DNA of 44,215 nt from an uncultured Bacteroidales bacterium (GCA_946186495.1 CAMHNQ010000023.1:1-44215); one strand, 5' to 3'; counted from the stretch's first letter, positions 9,052-16,684 are shown. Numbers and translations: made by a program. Notes: generated by a model from the sequence alone, not told the origin.

Positions 9052-9555
9052 ATGCACCAAATACACAAGACACTGCTGCTCCTGTTGGCCGTGATCAGTC
9101 TTACGGGTTGCCAGAAAATGCGGCAGAACAAACTGGAACGGCAAATGGGAAAGTTAGCGAAAACCTATTTGCAGCAGGATGAAATCAAAGATTATAAAAA
9201 TCTTGAGATCACCAGTATTGACACTCTGACTGAGTATGGCTATGCGAAGCTGAACTCCGAACTTTTAGGCAACATGGCAGAAGCTTACGAACAGATGTTT
9301 TGGGAAGAATCGGACAGCAACAAGAGGGAAGTGATCGGTCTCTCCATGCGGGAAACGCAACGGACAAAACAAGATATGGACGAACTGATTGAAAACGGGG
9401 ACCTGCTCACGCAAGGGGTTTTGTTGTTTATGGTGACGGGTAATTACTCTAAAGGCGGAGAAAATCAAGAGTTCATGTTCTTGGTTAATCCGGACAAAAA
9501 ATCGTTGCATTATTTGGATCCATTTGGGAATAACCTGTTATATAAAGAAGAGTGA
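9052..9555 (+). CDS. Putative lipoprotein of unknown function
   Basis: 167 residues. The N-terminal hydrophobic segment ends in the lipobox LTGC (cysteine at about residue 20), which predicts a lipid-anchored envelope protein. The mature part is charged and mostly alpha-helical in appearance (KLERQMGKLAKTYLQQDEI). The end looks like a small strand-rich region (EFMFLVNPDKKSLHYLDP). No family was recognised. Its TGA overlaps the ATG of the radical SAM gene (TGATG at 9553-9557), so the two are translationally coupled. Confidence 0.75.
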   Translation: MHQIHKTLLLLLAVISLTGCQKMRQNKLERQMGKLAKTYLQQDEIKDYKNLEITSIDTLTEYGYAKLNSELLGNMAEAYEQMFWEESDSNKREVIGLSMRETQRTKQDMDELIENGDLLTQGVLLFMVTGNYSKGGENQEFMFLVNPDKKSLHYLDPFGNNLLYKEE

Positions 9556-10490
9556 TGGCATTCCTATGGGGTGACGAACGCCGATTCAATTCCTTTAGCC
9601 GTCATTGCAGAGCTCATTACGGTGGCAGGATTCAAAAACTGCCCGTGGATGCAGGCTTCTCTTGCCCGAACCGGATGAGTCGGGCATACGGCGGGTGTAC
9701 CTACTGCGCCAACGAGGCTTTTACGCCGGCCTACGTGTCAGCAAGTGACGATGTTACGGTGCAGCTGGAGAAAGGAAAGCGTTTCTTCCAAAACAGGTAT
9801 CCGATAAATAATGGATATTTTGCTTATTTCCAGTCTTTTACAAATACCAATGCTTCTGTTGACATTCTTCGCGAAAAGTTTGGGGAAGCTTTGCAAGTGG
9901 CTGATATAAAAGGACTTGTTGTAGCCACTCGCCCTGATTGCCTATCCGAAGCGGTGCTCGACTACCTTTCGGAGCTGAACACCCGTACGCATCTGACGGT
10001 GGAATTGGGTGTGGAAAGCCTTCACGATGAGACTCTTGCGCACATCCACCGTGGACATGACACGACATGCACGCAGAATGCGTTCCAAAAATTGCGGAAT
10101 CGTGAAATACCTGTTTGTGCACATCTGATTCTCGGCCTGCCGAATGAAACCCCGTCCACCTGGTTAAGCGACATACAGGCAATCAATCAGTTAGAACCTC
10201 AATTCGTCAAGTTTCATCAGTTGCAGATTTTCAAGAATACAGCCATCGAGACTGAGTATGCCGCTTTTCCTGAACGTTTTCACACATTTACGGCTGGCGA
10301 GTATGTTTGCTTTATGGCTGATTACTTGGAGCGACTGTCTCCAAAGATTGTAGTGGAGCGTTTTTCTGCGGAGGCTCCGCCTCGTTACTTGGCGGTTTCG
10401 CGCTGGCAACTGCATCGCCATGACGTGATGGTGCGTGAAATAGAAGACGAGCTGGAATTGCGTGGAACTTTCCAAGGTTGCCTTTTCTGA
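9555..10490 (+). CDS. TIGR01212-family radical SAM protein (YhcC-like)
   Basis: 311 residues from the ATG at 9555 (a GTG sits one codon earlier). The iron-sulfur cluster cysteines are C37, C48 and C51 in CPNR...GGCTYC, the spacing of the TIGR01212/YhcC radical SAM group. Downstream blocks VVATRPDC, VELGVES, HLILGLPNE and VKFHQLQIF are conserved in that family. The protein should be cytosolic, binding a [4Fe-4S] cluster and S-adenosylmethionine. The reaction is not established. It is coupled by a 1-nt overlap to the preceding lipoprotein gene. Confidence 0.9.
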   Translation: MAFLWGDERRFNSFSRHCRAHYGGRIQKLPVDAGFSCPNRMSRAYGGCTYCANEAFTPAYVSASDDVTVQLEKGKRFFQNRYPINNGYFAYFQSFTNTNASVDILREKFGEALQVADIKGLVVATRPDCLSEAVLDYLSELNTRTHLTVELGVESLHDETLAHIHRGHDTTCTQNAFQKLRNREIPVCAHLILGLPNETPSTWLSDIQAINQLEPQFVKFHQLQIFKNTAIETEYAAFPERFHTFTAGEYVCFMADYLERLSPKIVVERFSAEAPPRYLAVSRWQLHRHDVMVREIEDELELRGTFQGCLF

Positions 10491-10573
10491 TGTTTCTCTA
10501 TCCCATGCAGAGAATCGGCTACGGGTGTGTATTTTAACTAATAATAGTTAAAAACAAAAATAATTTTAATATG

Positions 10574-10605
10574 TTGTAATAGTATAGATAAAATTGTTAT
10601 CTTTG
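10574..10605 (+). promoter_or_regulatory. Promoter of comM
   Basis: TTG at 10574-10576 and a perfect -7 box TATCTTTG at 10598-10605 (21-bp spacer), followed by CAGCC. The predicted leader to the ATG at 10631 is about 20 nt. Confidence 0.7.
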
Positions 10606-10630
10606 CAGCCGGAAAACAAAACAAGGTTTC

Positions 10631-12175
10631 ATGTTAATAAGAACGAACAATTGTGCATTGATGGGAGTGGCCGCGATACCCATCGTCGTGGAGGTCAATG
10701 TCGATAACGGCATCGGCTTCTTTTTGGTCGGGTTGCCCGACAGCGCGGTGAAAGAGAGTCAGCAACGCATCGAGACGGCGCTGAACGTGTATAACTACAA
10801 GATTCCAGGCCGCAAAATTGTGGTAAACATGGCGCCGGCAGACATCAGAAAGGAGGGTTCGGCATACGACCTGACGCTGGCCATCGGCATTTTGGCCGCG
10901 TCGGAGCAGATTGCGGGGGCAGCCGATTTGGAGGACTACTTCATCATGGGGGAGCTGTCGCTGGACGGATCGCTTCAGCCTGTGCGAGGCGCGTTGCCCA
11001 TTGCCTTGGAGGCGAGGAAGCGGAAGAAAAAGGGGGTGATCCTGCCGGCGCAGAACGCTCGGGAGGCGGCCATCGTTGACGGCATCGACATTCTCGGGGT
11101 TGAGAACATCAAGCAGGTGATCGACTTTTTCGACAAGGGCACGCCCATTGCACCAACGCGCATTGACGTGGCCAACGCTTTCAGCGACAGTCTGAACCGT
11201 TACGAGTACGACTTTTCCGACGTGAAGGGCCAGGAGAACATCAAGCGGGCGATGGAGATTGCGGCGGCGGGCGGTCACAATGTGATCTTGATAGGGCCGC
11301 CGGGATCGGGCAAGACCATGTTGGCCAAGCGGTTGCCGTCGATTCTGCCGCCGTTGTGTCTGGAGGAGGCATTGGAGACGACGAAGATTCATTCGGTGGC
11401 GGGCAAGATGAGCCGTTACGCCTCGATCATCTCCACGCGGCCGTTCAGGTCGCCGCACCATACCATCAGCGATGTGGCCTTGGTGGGTGGCGGCACGCAC
11501 CCGCAGCCGGGCGAGATCTCGTTGGCTCATAACGGGGTGCTTTTCCTGGATGAGCTGCCAGAATTCAAGCGGCAGGTGCTGGAGGTGATGCGGCAGCCGT
11601 TGGAGGAGCGGCGGGTCACCATCTCGCGGTCGAAATACTCGGTGGAGTTTCCGGCGTCGTTCATGTTCATAGCCGCCATGAATCCCTGTCCGTGCGGCAA
11701 TTACAACCATCCGACCATCGCATGCACGTGCAAGCCCTTCGAGGTGCAGAACTACCTGAGCAAGATTTCGGGGCCGCTGATGGACCGCATCGACCTGCAT
11801 GTGGAGGTGGTGCCTGTGAGCCACGAGGAGCTGACCTCCGACAGGCCGACAGAGCGCAGTGCGGAGATCCGGAAGCGGGTGATGGCGGCCAGGGAGATTC
11901 AGAAGCAGCGGTTCGAGGGGCGGCCGGGGTTGTTCGCCAACGCGCAGATGAGCAGCCGGATGGTGCGCGACTATTGCCAGATTGATGCGACGGGGCAGGA
12001 GATTCTGAAGCAGGCGATGGAGCGGTTGGGGCTCTCAGCCCGCGCCTACGACCGCATCCTGAAGGTGGCCCGCACCATCGCCGACCTCGACGGCAGCCCG
12101 GGCATTGAGGTCGGGCACCTGAGCGAGGCCATCAATTTTAGGAATTTGGATAGGGATAATTGGGGAAGGCGGTGA
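10631..12175 (+). CDS. comM: ComM/YifB-family AAA+ ATPase (magnesium chelatase-like)
   Basis: 514 residues, full length for the family. In Proteobacteria, ComM is a hexameric helicase that promotes branch migration during integration of transforming DNA. The function in Bacteroidetes is inferred. Domains in order: an N-terminal Lon-protease-like fold (about 20-140, with VGLPDSAVKES); a Mg-chelatase AAA+ core with Walker A GPPGSGKT near 222-229 and Walker B LFLDELPEF near 303; a cysteine cluster CPCG ... ACTC near 353-368; and the C-terminal Mg_chelatase_C helices (about 405-505). The last 137 bp have a diverged second copy at 14777-14913, so the 3' end looks like an insertion or duplication site. 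Confidence 0.95.
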   Translation: MLIRTNNCALMGVAAIPIVVEVNVDNGIGFFLVGLPDSAVKESQQRIETALNVYNYKIPGRKIVVNMAPADIRKEGSAYDLTLAIGILAASEQIAGAADLEDYFIMGELSLDGSLQPVRGALPIALEARKRKKKGVILPAQNAREAAIVDGIDILGVENIKQVIDFFDKGTPIAPTRIDVANAFSDSLNRYEYDFSDVKGQENIKRAMEIAAAGGHNVILIGPPGSGKTMLAKRLPSILPPLCLEEALETTKIHSVAGKMSRYASIISTRPFRSPHHTISDVALVGGGTHPQPGEISLAHNGVLFLDELPEFKRQVLEVMRQPLEERRVTISRSKYSVEFPASFMFIAAMNPCPCGNYNHPTIACTCKPFEVQNYLSKISGPLMDRIDLHVEVVPVSHEELTSDRPTERSAEIRKRVMAAREIQKQRFEGRPGLFANAQMSSRMVRDYCQIDATGQEILKQAMERLGLSARAYDRILKVARTIADLDGSPGIEVGHLSEAINFRNLDRDNWGRR

Positions 12176-12180
12176 GGTTT

Positions 12181-12504
12181 CGCCCCTAAAGGGGCTTTCT
12201 GGAACCCATCTGTGAACGCCGTTTCTACCGAGCTTGTGTCCCTTCGGGACAAGGTGTCCGCCTGGTGGCGACCTTCTACCGGGCTTGTGTTCCTGCGGGA
12301 CATGTTTCGCCCCTGAGGGGGCATTGGGGGTCGGTCGGAGATGCCGCGTCTACCGAGCTTGTGTCCCTTCGGGACAAGGTGTCCGCCTGGTGGCGACCTT
12401 CTACCGGGCTTGTGTTCCTGCGGGACATGTTTCGCCCCTGAGGGGGCATTGGGGGTCGGTCGGGAACGCCGTTTCTACCGAGCTTGTGTCCCTTCGGGAC
12501 AAGG
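12181..12504 (+). repeat. REP-like palindrome cluster, forward orientation (125-bp direct repeat)
   Basis: A 125-bp unit starting TCTACCGAGCTTGTGTCCC occurs at 12224, again at 12349 and partially at 12474-12504. Copies 1 and 2 are identical over 115 bp (12224-12338 vs 12349-12463). Each unit carries small palindromes: GTCCC-TTC-GGGAC, a GTTCC-TGC-GGGAC variant and CGCCCC-TGA-GGGG. An earlier diverged unit (CGCCCCTAAAGGGG) begins right after the comM stop. Together with the inverted cluster at 12620-12776, this fills most of the 644-bp gap between comM and the transposase. No gene is credible here. The middle part (12505-12619) shows only decayed sequence of the same character. Confidence 0.85.
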
Positions 12505-12619
12505 CATCCATCGTGGTCGTTGCGCCTTACGGGGCTGTTACGCCGGTGGAACATACCTCCTCGCTGTACCCGCCTGTGCAAATCCGTACCGGTCGCGAAT
12601 AGCCCCGTCAGGGGCCAAA

Positions 12620-12776
12620 GCTCGGTAGAAGGGAGCCGCCGCCCATGTCCTACGTCCCGATAGGGCCGAGAGCTTGGTAGAACGGGAAACGTCGCCAATG
12701 TTCCACGTCCCGATAGGGCCGAGAGCTCGGTAGAAGGGAGTCGCCGCCCATCCCCTTCGTCCCGATAGGGACGAAA
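12620..12776 (-). repeat. REP-like palindrome cluster, reverse orientation (about 52-bp units)
   Basis: Three units begin with GCTCGGTAGAA or GCTTGGTAGAA at 12620, 12672 and 12725, spaced 52 and 53 bp apart. Each carries CGTCCCGATAGGG. The tag AGCTCGGTAGAA is the reverse complement of TTCTACCGAGCT in the cluster to the left, so the two clusters face each other. This inverted arrangement next to a RAYT gene is what is expected of REP/BIME elements. Confidence 0.8.
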
Positions 12777-12819
12777 CAAAAGATGAAAAACAATTATCAC
12801 ACAAACAAATCAAACCATT

Positions 12820-13311
12820 ATGAAATCAATGAGAAACAACACCTACACGCAAATCCATATCCAACTGGTTTTTGCAGCAGTTCAAAAAAGGGAATCCCTT
12901 ATCCTCGATTCTTTGAGAGAGCGTCTGTACAAATACATGATTGCCATAATCCAAAACAACCGCCATAAGGTTCTGGCCATAGGCGGAACGGCGGATCATG
13001 TCCACATTCTGATAGGAATGCGCCCATCACAATCGTTGTCCGATTTGATGCAGCACGTCAAAGGGTGTTCGTCGAAATGGATAAACGAGAACAGGCTCGC
13101 CAACGGCTGGTTCTCCTGGCAGGAAGGATATGGTGCCTTCTCATATTCAAAAGATGAAATACCCACCATTATCCGATATATCGAAAACCAGGCGGAACAC
13201 CACAAACAGCAAGACATGGTGGACGAATACAAAATGATGTTAGAGGAAAGCGAAGTTGAATATGATGTCTTATCCGTTTTTTGTAAGATTGAAAGCCAGA
13301 CGTGTAAATAA
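12820..13311 (+). CDS. REP-associated tyrosine transposase (IS200/IS605-like, RAYT)
   Basis: 163 residues. RAYTs are single-strand DNA transposases that act on REP palindromes. The HUH metal-binding motif is HVH (H60, H62 in GTADHVHILIG). The catalytic tyrosine is probably Y121 in IIRYIENQAEHH. The entry motif NTYTQIHIQLVFA and the tail WQEGYGAFSY are typical. The start may be M1 or M4 (12829). The gene directly follows two opposed clusters of palindromes, its likely substrates. It is intact, with no neighbouring tnpB, and is probably domesticated rather than a full insertion sequence. Confidence 0.9.
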   Translation: MKSMRNNTYTQIHIQLVFAAVQKRESLILDSLRERLYKYMIAIIQNNRHKVLAIGGTADHVHILIGMRPSQSLSDLMQHVKGCSSKWINENRLANGWFSWQEGYGAFSYSKDEIPTIIRYIENQAEHHKQQDMVDEYKMMLEESEVEYDVLSVFCKIESQTCK

Positions 13312-13411
13312 TATTCCAAAAGTATGCCGCTTTGGAGATTGCAAAAATACAAAAATTGACAATCGATTCCAAAAAAATTCGGGCAAGCAACTCTTTGTTC
13401 GAAAAATATTG

Positions 13412-13419
13412 TAATTTTG
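13412..13419 (+). promoter_or_regulatory. -7 promoter box upstream of the ATPase gene
   Basis: TAATTTTG followed by CAG. A TTTG at 13394-13397 is only 14 bp upstream, so the -33 element is poor. The inferred transcription start near 13426 favours the ATG at 13445 over that at 13433. Confidence 0.5.
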
Positions 13420-13444
13420 CAGTGGATTTCGAATGGAAATAAAT

Positions 13445-14713
13445 ATGAAGGCATACGTAAAAAGAGACACCTATCTTAACCGGCTGATTGTCAGAAGAAA
13501 CAATAACATGGTTAAAGCTGTAACAGGACCACGCCGTGCGGGAAAATCATTCCTGCTAAATCCCATTTTTAAAGATTATCTGTTAAAACAAGGGGTTCCT
13601 GAAGACCACATTATCAGTATTTCTTTCGACATTGAAGATGATGAAACGCCTCAGGAACTGCTGGACAGGGAGAAGCTGAAAGAATATCTGTATTCACGAA
13701 TCGTCTCAAAAACAGAACCTTACTATGTGTTTTTGGATGAGATACAGGAAGTGGAGAATTTTGAGAAGATTGTCAACGGACTGAACAATCGCCCCAATGT
13801 GGACGTGTATGTTACGGGCAGCAATTCCAAATTCCTCTCCAACGACATCACCACGATTTTCAGAGGTCGCAGCGACGAGGTGAACATCTTGCCATTCACA
13901 TTCAAGGAATTTTGTCAGGGTCGGCAAGAGCCAGTCAGTGAATTATGGAAAGAGTATTATACCTACGGGGGGCTGCCTGCACTCAGAATGATGCCGACAT
14001 ACGAACAGAAGACCTCGTATCTGCAAAGACTCTGGAAAAAGACCTATCTTGACGATGTGGTGGAACGGCATCACGTGGAAAACCGTGAGGCTCTCGAGGC
14101 AATTGCCGATGCGTTGTGCTCTTCTGTCGGGTCGCTGACCAACACGACAAGAATCACCAACACTCTGGCAAGCGTGAGGAAAATCAAAATCACTGACGAT
14201 ACTGTTGCCAAGTATATCGGCTATCTTGAAGAAGCATTCTTGTTTAACGAAGCCAAGAGGTACAACATCAAAGGGAACAAGTATTACGAGAATATCAAGA
14301 AATACTATTCGGTTGATGTTGGGCTGAGAAATGCCCGCCTGAATTACAGGCAACTGGAGCAGACCCACCTGATGGAAAATATTATCTTCAATGAGCTTTT
14401 ACATCGGGGTTATGCTGTTGATGTCGGGGTAATTGAAGCCCGTGTGATGAAAGACGGGAAATCGGAATACAAGCAGTATGAAGTGGATTTTATTGCAACC
14501 AACGGGAACGAAAAGTATTACATCCAATCGGCATACGAACTGTCCTCCGAAGCAAAACGCGAGCAAGAACTTAACTCCCTGAAACGAATTGATGATTCTT
14601 TCCAGAAAATTGTCATTGTCAAAGACGATATTATGCCATATCGTGACGAAAAAGGTATTTACTTTACAGGGTTGTTTCAGTTCCTGATGGACGAAAAGAT
14701 AGCGGTAAGCTGA
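13445..14713 (+). CDS. AAA family ATPase with DUF4143 C-terminal domain
   Basis: 422 residues from the ATG at 13445 (426 if the ATG at 13433 is used). Walker A is GPRRAGKS (about residues 28-35), Walker B is YYVFLDEIQEV, and a sensor-like YVTGSNS follows. The second half has the DUF4143 region, including EVDFIA near the end, which resembles a restriction-endonuclease-like fold. These proteins are abundant in anaerobes, are often accessory, and have no settled function. The gene lies between the transposase and the duplicated comM end, so it may have arrived with that segment. Its base composition is visibly more AT-rich than comM. Confidence 0.88.
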   Translation: MKAYVKRDTYLNRLIVRRNNNMVKAVTGPRRAGKSFLLNPIFKDYLLKQGVPEDHIISISFDIEDDETPQELLDREKLKEYLYSRIVSKTEPYYVFLDEIQEVENFEKIVNGLNNRPNVDVYVTGSNSKFLSNDITTIFRGRSDEVNILPFTFKEFCQGRQEPVSELWKEYYTYGGLPALRMMPTYEQKTSYLQRLWKKTYLDDVVERHHVENREALEAIADALCSSVGSLTNTTRITNTLASVRKIKITDDTVAKYIGYLEEAFLFNEAKRYNIKGNKYYENIKKYYSVDVGLRNARLNYRQLEQTHLMENIIFNELLHRGYAVDVGVIEARVMKDGKSEYKQYEVDFIATNGNEKYYIQSAYELSSEAKREQELNSLKRIDDSFQKIVIVKDDIMPYRDEKGIYFTGLFQFLMDEKIAVS

Positions 14714-14776
14714 ATATGTCGGTATAAATTTGGAATATTTCTTCCGGAAGATAAATGGTACTATCAAAATATATCT

Positions 14777-14913
14777 CCCGCGCCTCCGCCCGCATCCTCA
14801 AGGTGGCCCGCACCATCGCCGACCTCGACGGCAGCCCTGGCATTGAGGTCGGGCACTTGAGCGAGGCCATCAATTTCCGGAATCTGGATAGGGACAGTTG
14901 GGGGAGGAGATGA
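14777..14913 (+). pseudogene. comM': Duplicated 3' end of comM
   Basis: 137 bp align without gaps to the last 137 bp of comM (12039-12175), including the TGA, with 13 differences by hand count (about 90% identity). Ten of the 13 changes are synonymous; three change residues (Tyr to Ser, Asp to Ala, Asn to Ser). The frame is therefore preserved and the copy was under protein-level selection when it diverged. An in-frame ATG at 14755 could give a 52-residue peptide, but no promoter or start context supports it. It is most likely the displaced end of the original gene, or the remnant of a second comM allele. Confidence 0.85.
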
Positions 14914-14916
14914 TTG

Positions 14917-14937
14917 ATTCATAATTCATAATTCATA
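14917..14937 (+). repeat. Heptamer array ATTCATA x3, left edge of four-helix-bundle cassette
   Basis: Three exact tandem copies of ATTCATA, then ATTTAAT. Together with 15314-15329 it forms an imperfect inverted repeat (15 of 16 positions) bracketing the gene at 14953-15315. Confidence 0.85.
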
Positions 14938-14952
14938 ATTTAATGGTAGGAT

Positions 14953-15315
14953 ATGAAAAGTAATAAAGATAATTTGATTGTGGTGAAGAGTACCGAATTC
15001 GCTGTGGATGTTGTACGTTTTTGTGATTGGTTGCGGAAAGAGAGAAAGGAATGGGTGATTTCTGAGCAATTGTTGAAGAGCGGCACCAGTATTGGCGCTA
15101 ATATCCGGGAGGGAATAAGAGGGCAAAGCAGTTCTGATTTTTATTCTAAATTCAACATCTCTCTTAAAGAAGCAAGCGAAACAGATTATTGGCTAGAATT
15201 GTTACACAAAAGCGGCTACTTGGATAACGCCCTATATGAAGAGTTGAAAAACAAATGTGAAGAATTGATCCGCATATTAACATCAATCGTTAAACACAAA
15301 GACCACCGTAACTAA
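14953..15315 (+). CDS. Four-helix bundle protein (23S rRNA intervening-sequence protein-like)
   Basis: 120 residues, the usual size of the TIGR02436/IVP family. Members are encoded in intervening sequences of 23S rRNA in some bacteria, as free-standing genes in Bacteroidetes, and as the related Avd of diversity-generating retroelements. Conserved blocks visible are FAVDVVRFCDWLRKE, EQLLKSGTSIGANIREG, FYSKFNISLKEASETDYWLELL and a final helix ELKNKCEELIRILTSIV. The family forms basic, nucleic-acid-binding pentamers where studied. No rRNA or reverse transcriptase is nearby. The gene is bounded by near-perfect inverted repeats. Confidence 0.9.
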   Translation: MKSNKDNLIVVKSTEFAVDVVRFCDWLRKERKEWVISEQLLKSGTSIGANIREGIRGQSSSDFYSKFNISLKEASETDYWLELLHKSGYLDNALYEELKNKCEELIRILTSIVKHKDHRN

Positions 15316-15333
15316 TTATGCATTATGAATTAA
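15314..15333 (-). repeat. Inverted repeat, right edge of four-helix-bundle cassette
   Basis: AATTATGCATTATGAA (15314-15329) is the reverse complement of the left-hand TTCATAATTCATAATT with one mismatch. It overlaps the stop codon of the four-helix-bundle gene (15313-15315) and contains the stop codon of the opposing LytTR gene (15323-15325). Confidence 0.8.
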
Positions 15334-16387
15334 CATGGTATCCGCCGTGGCGCTTGCTGCCGACGTATTTGACGAGCTTGCGCTTGCGGAGTTCGGCGAT
15401 ACAACGCTCGACAGTGCTCAATGAAAAGGCTGTTTTGGCGGTGATGTCTGTTGCGTTGCAGCCCGGATTCGCCTGAACGCAGGATTGAACCATGTCGAGT
15501 TTCTGCTGCGGGGGAACGACGGGCTTCCGCTTGGACTTCGACCGGGGCTTTCTCTTCGGAACTTGTTCCCCTGCTGTTTCGGCCTTGCATCGCTGAAGAC
15601 CCTCGGCGACCTGGTCGGCGATTGAGCCGCTGTTTTTGGGATCCAACGTGAACGTGAGCGGCTTCTTCGTCCACGGCATCTTTTTCAGGGACACCTCGCT
15701 ACCGTTGCACGACCAAATGTACTGATACGGAACCAAAACTGTGGGCGAAATGCGGACAAAGTCTTCTTCCCCGAACAGTTGCACAAGATGTTTCATAGAG
15801 CCGAGCCGTGTAAACCAACGGTCATGCACCGTATAGATGCGGGTGAAGTTTCCGTCCTGAACACAATAGTAGATGTCGTCTTTGGGAATCATAAGCAGGT
15901 TACTCTCATGGTCTATGACATCCACCATCTGAGTGTCGCGATAGACCACCTGCACCTCTGCATCCAAGGCCTTTCTCAGTTCCTGCCGCTCCCGGAACAT
16001 AAACGGGAAGAAGTTGAAGGCCAAGGTACGGGCAGCTACAACACTCCCATGATGGGTAAACATTCTGAAGGCGCCCCATTGCTCTATAACCTCCGCATTA
16101 CAATATTTCATAAATGGCCAGGCGATAGCCATCTCAATCAATCCAGCCACAAGAGAGATGAGAATCGTCACCACCCAATAGACAACCGGATGCTTTTTAT
16201 GAAGTAGCGGGTAAACCAGGTAGTAGTTGGCATATAGGGTAGCCAGTAGCAACAGTCCCACAAGCACCTCATTGGTGATACTGCCCGCCCATGGACGAAG
16301 ATAGGAGTTGTTGACAAAGAAGTAGAGCAGCACGGCGCAGAACAAGACGTTCAGCAAAACGGCGAGAAAGATGTTCAGATGTTTCAT
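15323..16387 (-). CDS. Membrane-anchored LytTR-type transcriptional regulator with C-terminal HTH
   Basis: 354 residues from the ATG at 16387. Further upstream the frame runs through a perfect -7 promoter box, so a longer product is unlikely. Four hydrophobic segments occupy about residues 5-130 (starts IFLAVLLNVLFCAVLLYFF). A LytTR DNA-binding domain follows (about 155-240, with IYYCVQDGNFTRIYT and FVRISPTVLVP). After a basic linker rich in Lys/Arg/Pro, the last 60 residues resemble a winged helix (TAFSLSTVERCIAELRKRKLV). No histidine kinase or receiver domain is present, so this looks like a one-component membrane regulator. It is divergent from the adhesin cluster, which it may control. 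Confidence 0.8.
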   Translation of the reverse strand: MKHLNIFLAVLLNVLFCAVLLYFFVNNSYLRPWAGSITNEVLVGLLLLATLYANYYLVYPLLHKKHPVVYWVVTILISLVAGLIEMAIAWPFMKYCNAEVIEQWGAFRMFTHHGSVVAARTLAFNFFPFMFRERQELRKALDAEVQVVYRDTQMVDVIDHESNLLMIPKDDIYYCVQDGNFTRIYTVHDRWFTRLGSMKHLVQLFGEEDFVRISPTVLVPYQYIWSCNGSEVSLKKMPWTKKPLTFTLDPKNSGSIADQVAEGLQRCKAETAGEQVPKRKPRSKSKRKPVVPPQQKLDMVQSCVQANPGCNATDITAKTAFSLSTVERCIAELRKRKLVKYVGSKRHGGYHVNS

Positions 16388-16412
16388 ATTATGTCTCGAT
16401 ATTTTGATTCGG

Positions 16413-16420
16413 CAAAGATA
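16413..16420 (-). promoter_or_regulatory. -7 promoter box of the LytTR gene
   Basis: On the minus strand this reads TATCTTTG followed by CCG, a perfect match. It puts the transcription start near 16406 and the ATG at 16387 about 20 nt downstream. Confidence 0.75.
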
Positions 16421-16456
16421 ATGAAATAATCCGAAAAGCACTTGAAAAACCGTCCA

Positions 16457-16491
16457 ATTCCCTCACATAAAATCCATATTATTCCCTCACA
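16457..16491. promoter_or_regulatory. Candidate LytTR operator: 11-bp direct repeat
   Basis: ATTCCCTCACA occurs exactly twice, at 16457-16467 and 16481-16491, with a 13-bp spacer. LytTR proteins such as AgrA and FsrA bind two direct repeats separated by roughly 12-13 bp. The site lies 37-78 bp upstream of the LytTR gene's -7 box and about 150-190 bp upstream of the -7 box of the divergent T9SS gene. This fits autoregulation or shared control. Confidence 0.55.
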
Positions 16492-16642
16492 AAGGATTCA
16501 AAACAATCAGTATTTTCAATGTGTTGATAGTCAATATTTTATTTTATTGTTAAGATTATTTTGAAACACCGCGACTGTCAAATTTCAAGCATGAATGAAA
16601 ATATTTTTAGCTTGAGGGATATAAAAGTGTTGCAGAAGAATG

Positions 16643-16650
16643 TATCTTTG
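16643..16650 (+). promoter_or_regulatory. -7 promoter box of the T9SS adhesin cluster
   Basis: TATCTTTG followed by CCG. No good -33 element is seen at the normal distance, as expected of an activator-dependent promoter. It overlaps an in-frame ATG at 16640, so translation must begin at the later ATG at 16685. Confidence 0.65.
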
Positions 16651-16684
16651 CCGTCTAATAACTTTACAATTGAACGATTTCATC

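Noticed and set aside
10634..11824. 396-codon frame antisense to comM
   Set aside because: Arg/His/Leu-rich composition without domains; comM on the other strand is unmistakable.
12224..12776. CRISPR array in the repeat region after comM
   Set aside because: The 125-bp and 52-bp units are repeats throughout, with no unique spacers of constant length, and they invert in the middle. REP-like palindromes fit better.
12234..12813. Several open frames in both directions between comM and the transposase
   Set aside because: They are translations of the palindromic repeats and have no promoter or conserved protein features.
14953..15315. Avd of a diversity-generating retroelement or a true 23S intervening sequence
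   Set aside because: No reverse transcriptase, template/variable repeat pair or rRNA sequence is present nearby. Only the protein family and flanking inverted repeats are supported.
16640..16684. Longer N-terminus of the 908-residue T9SS protein from the ATG at 16640
   Set aside because: The ATG overlaps the -7 box and would put 15 extra residues before a complete signal peptide.
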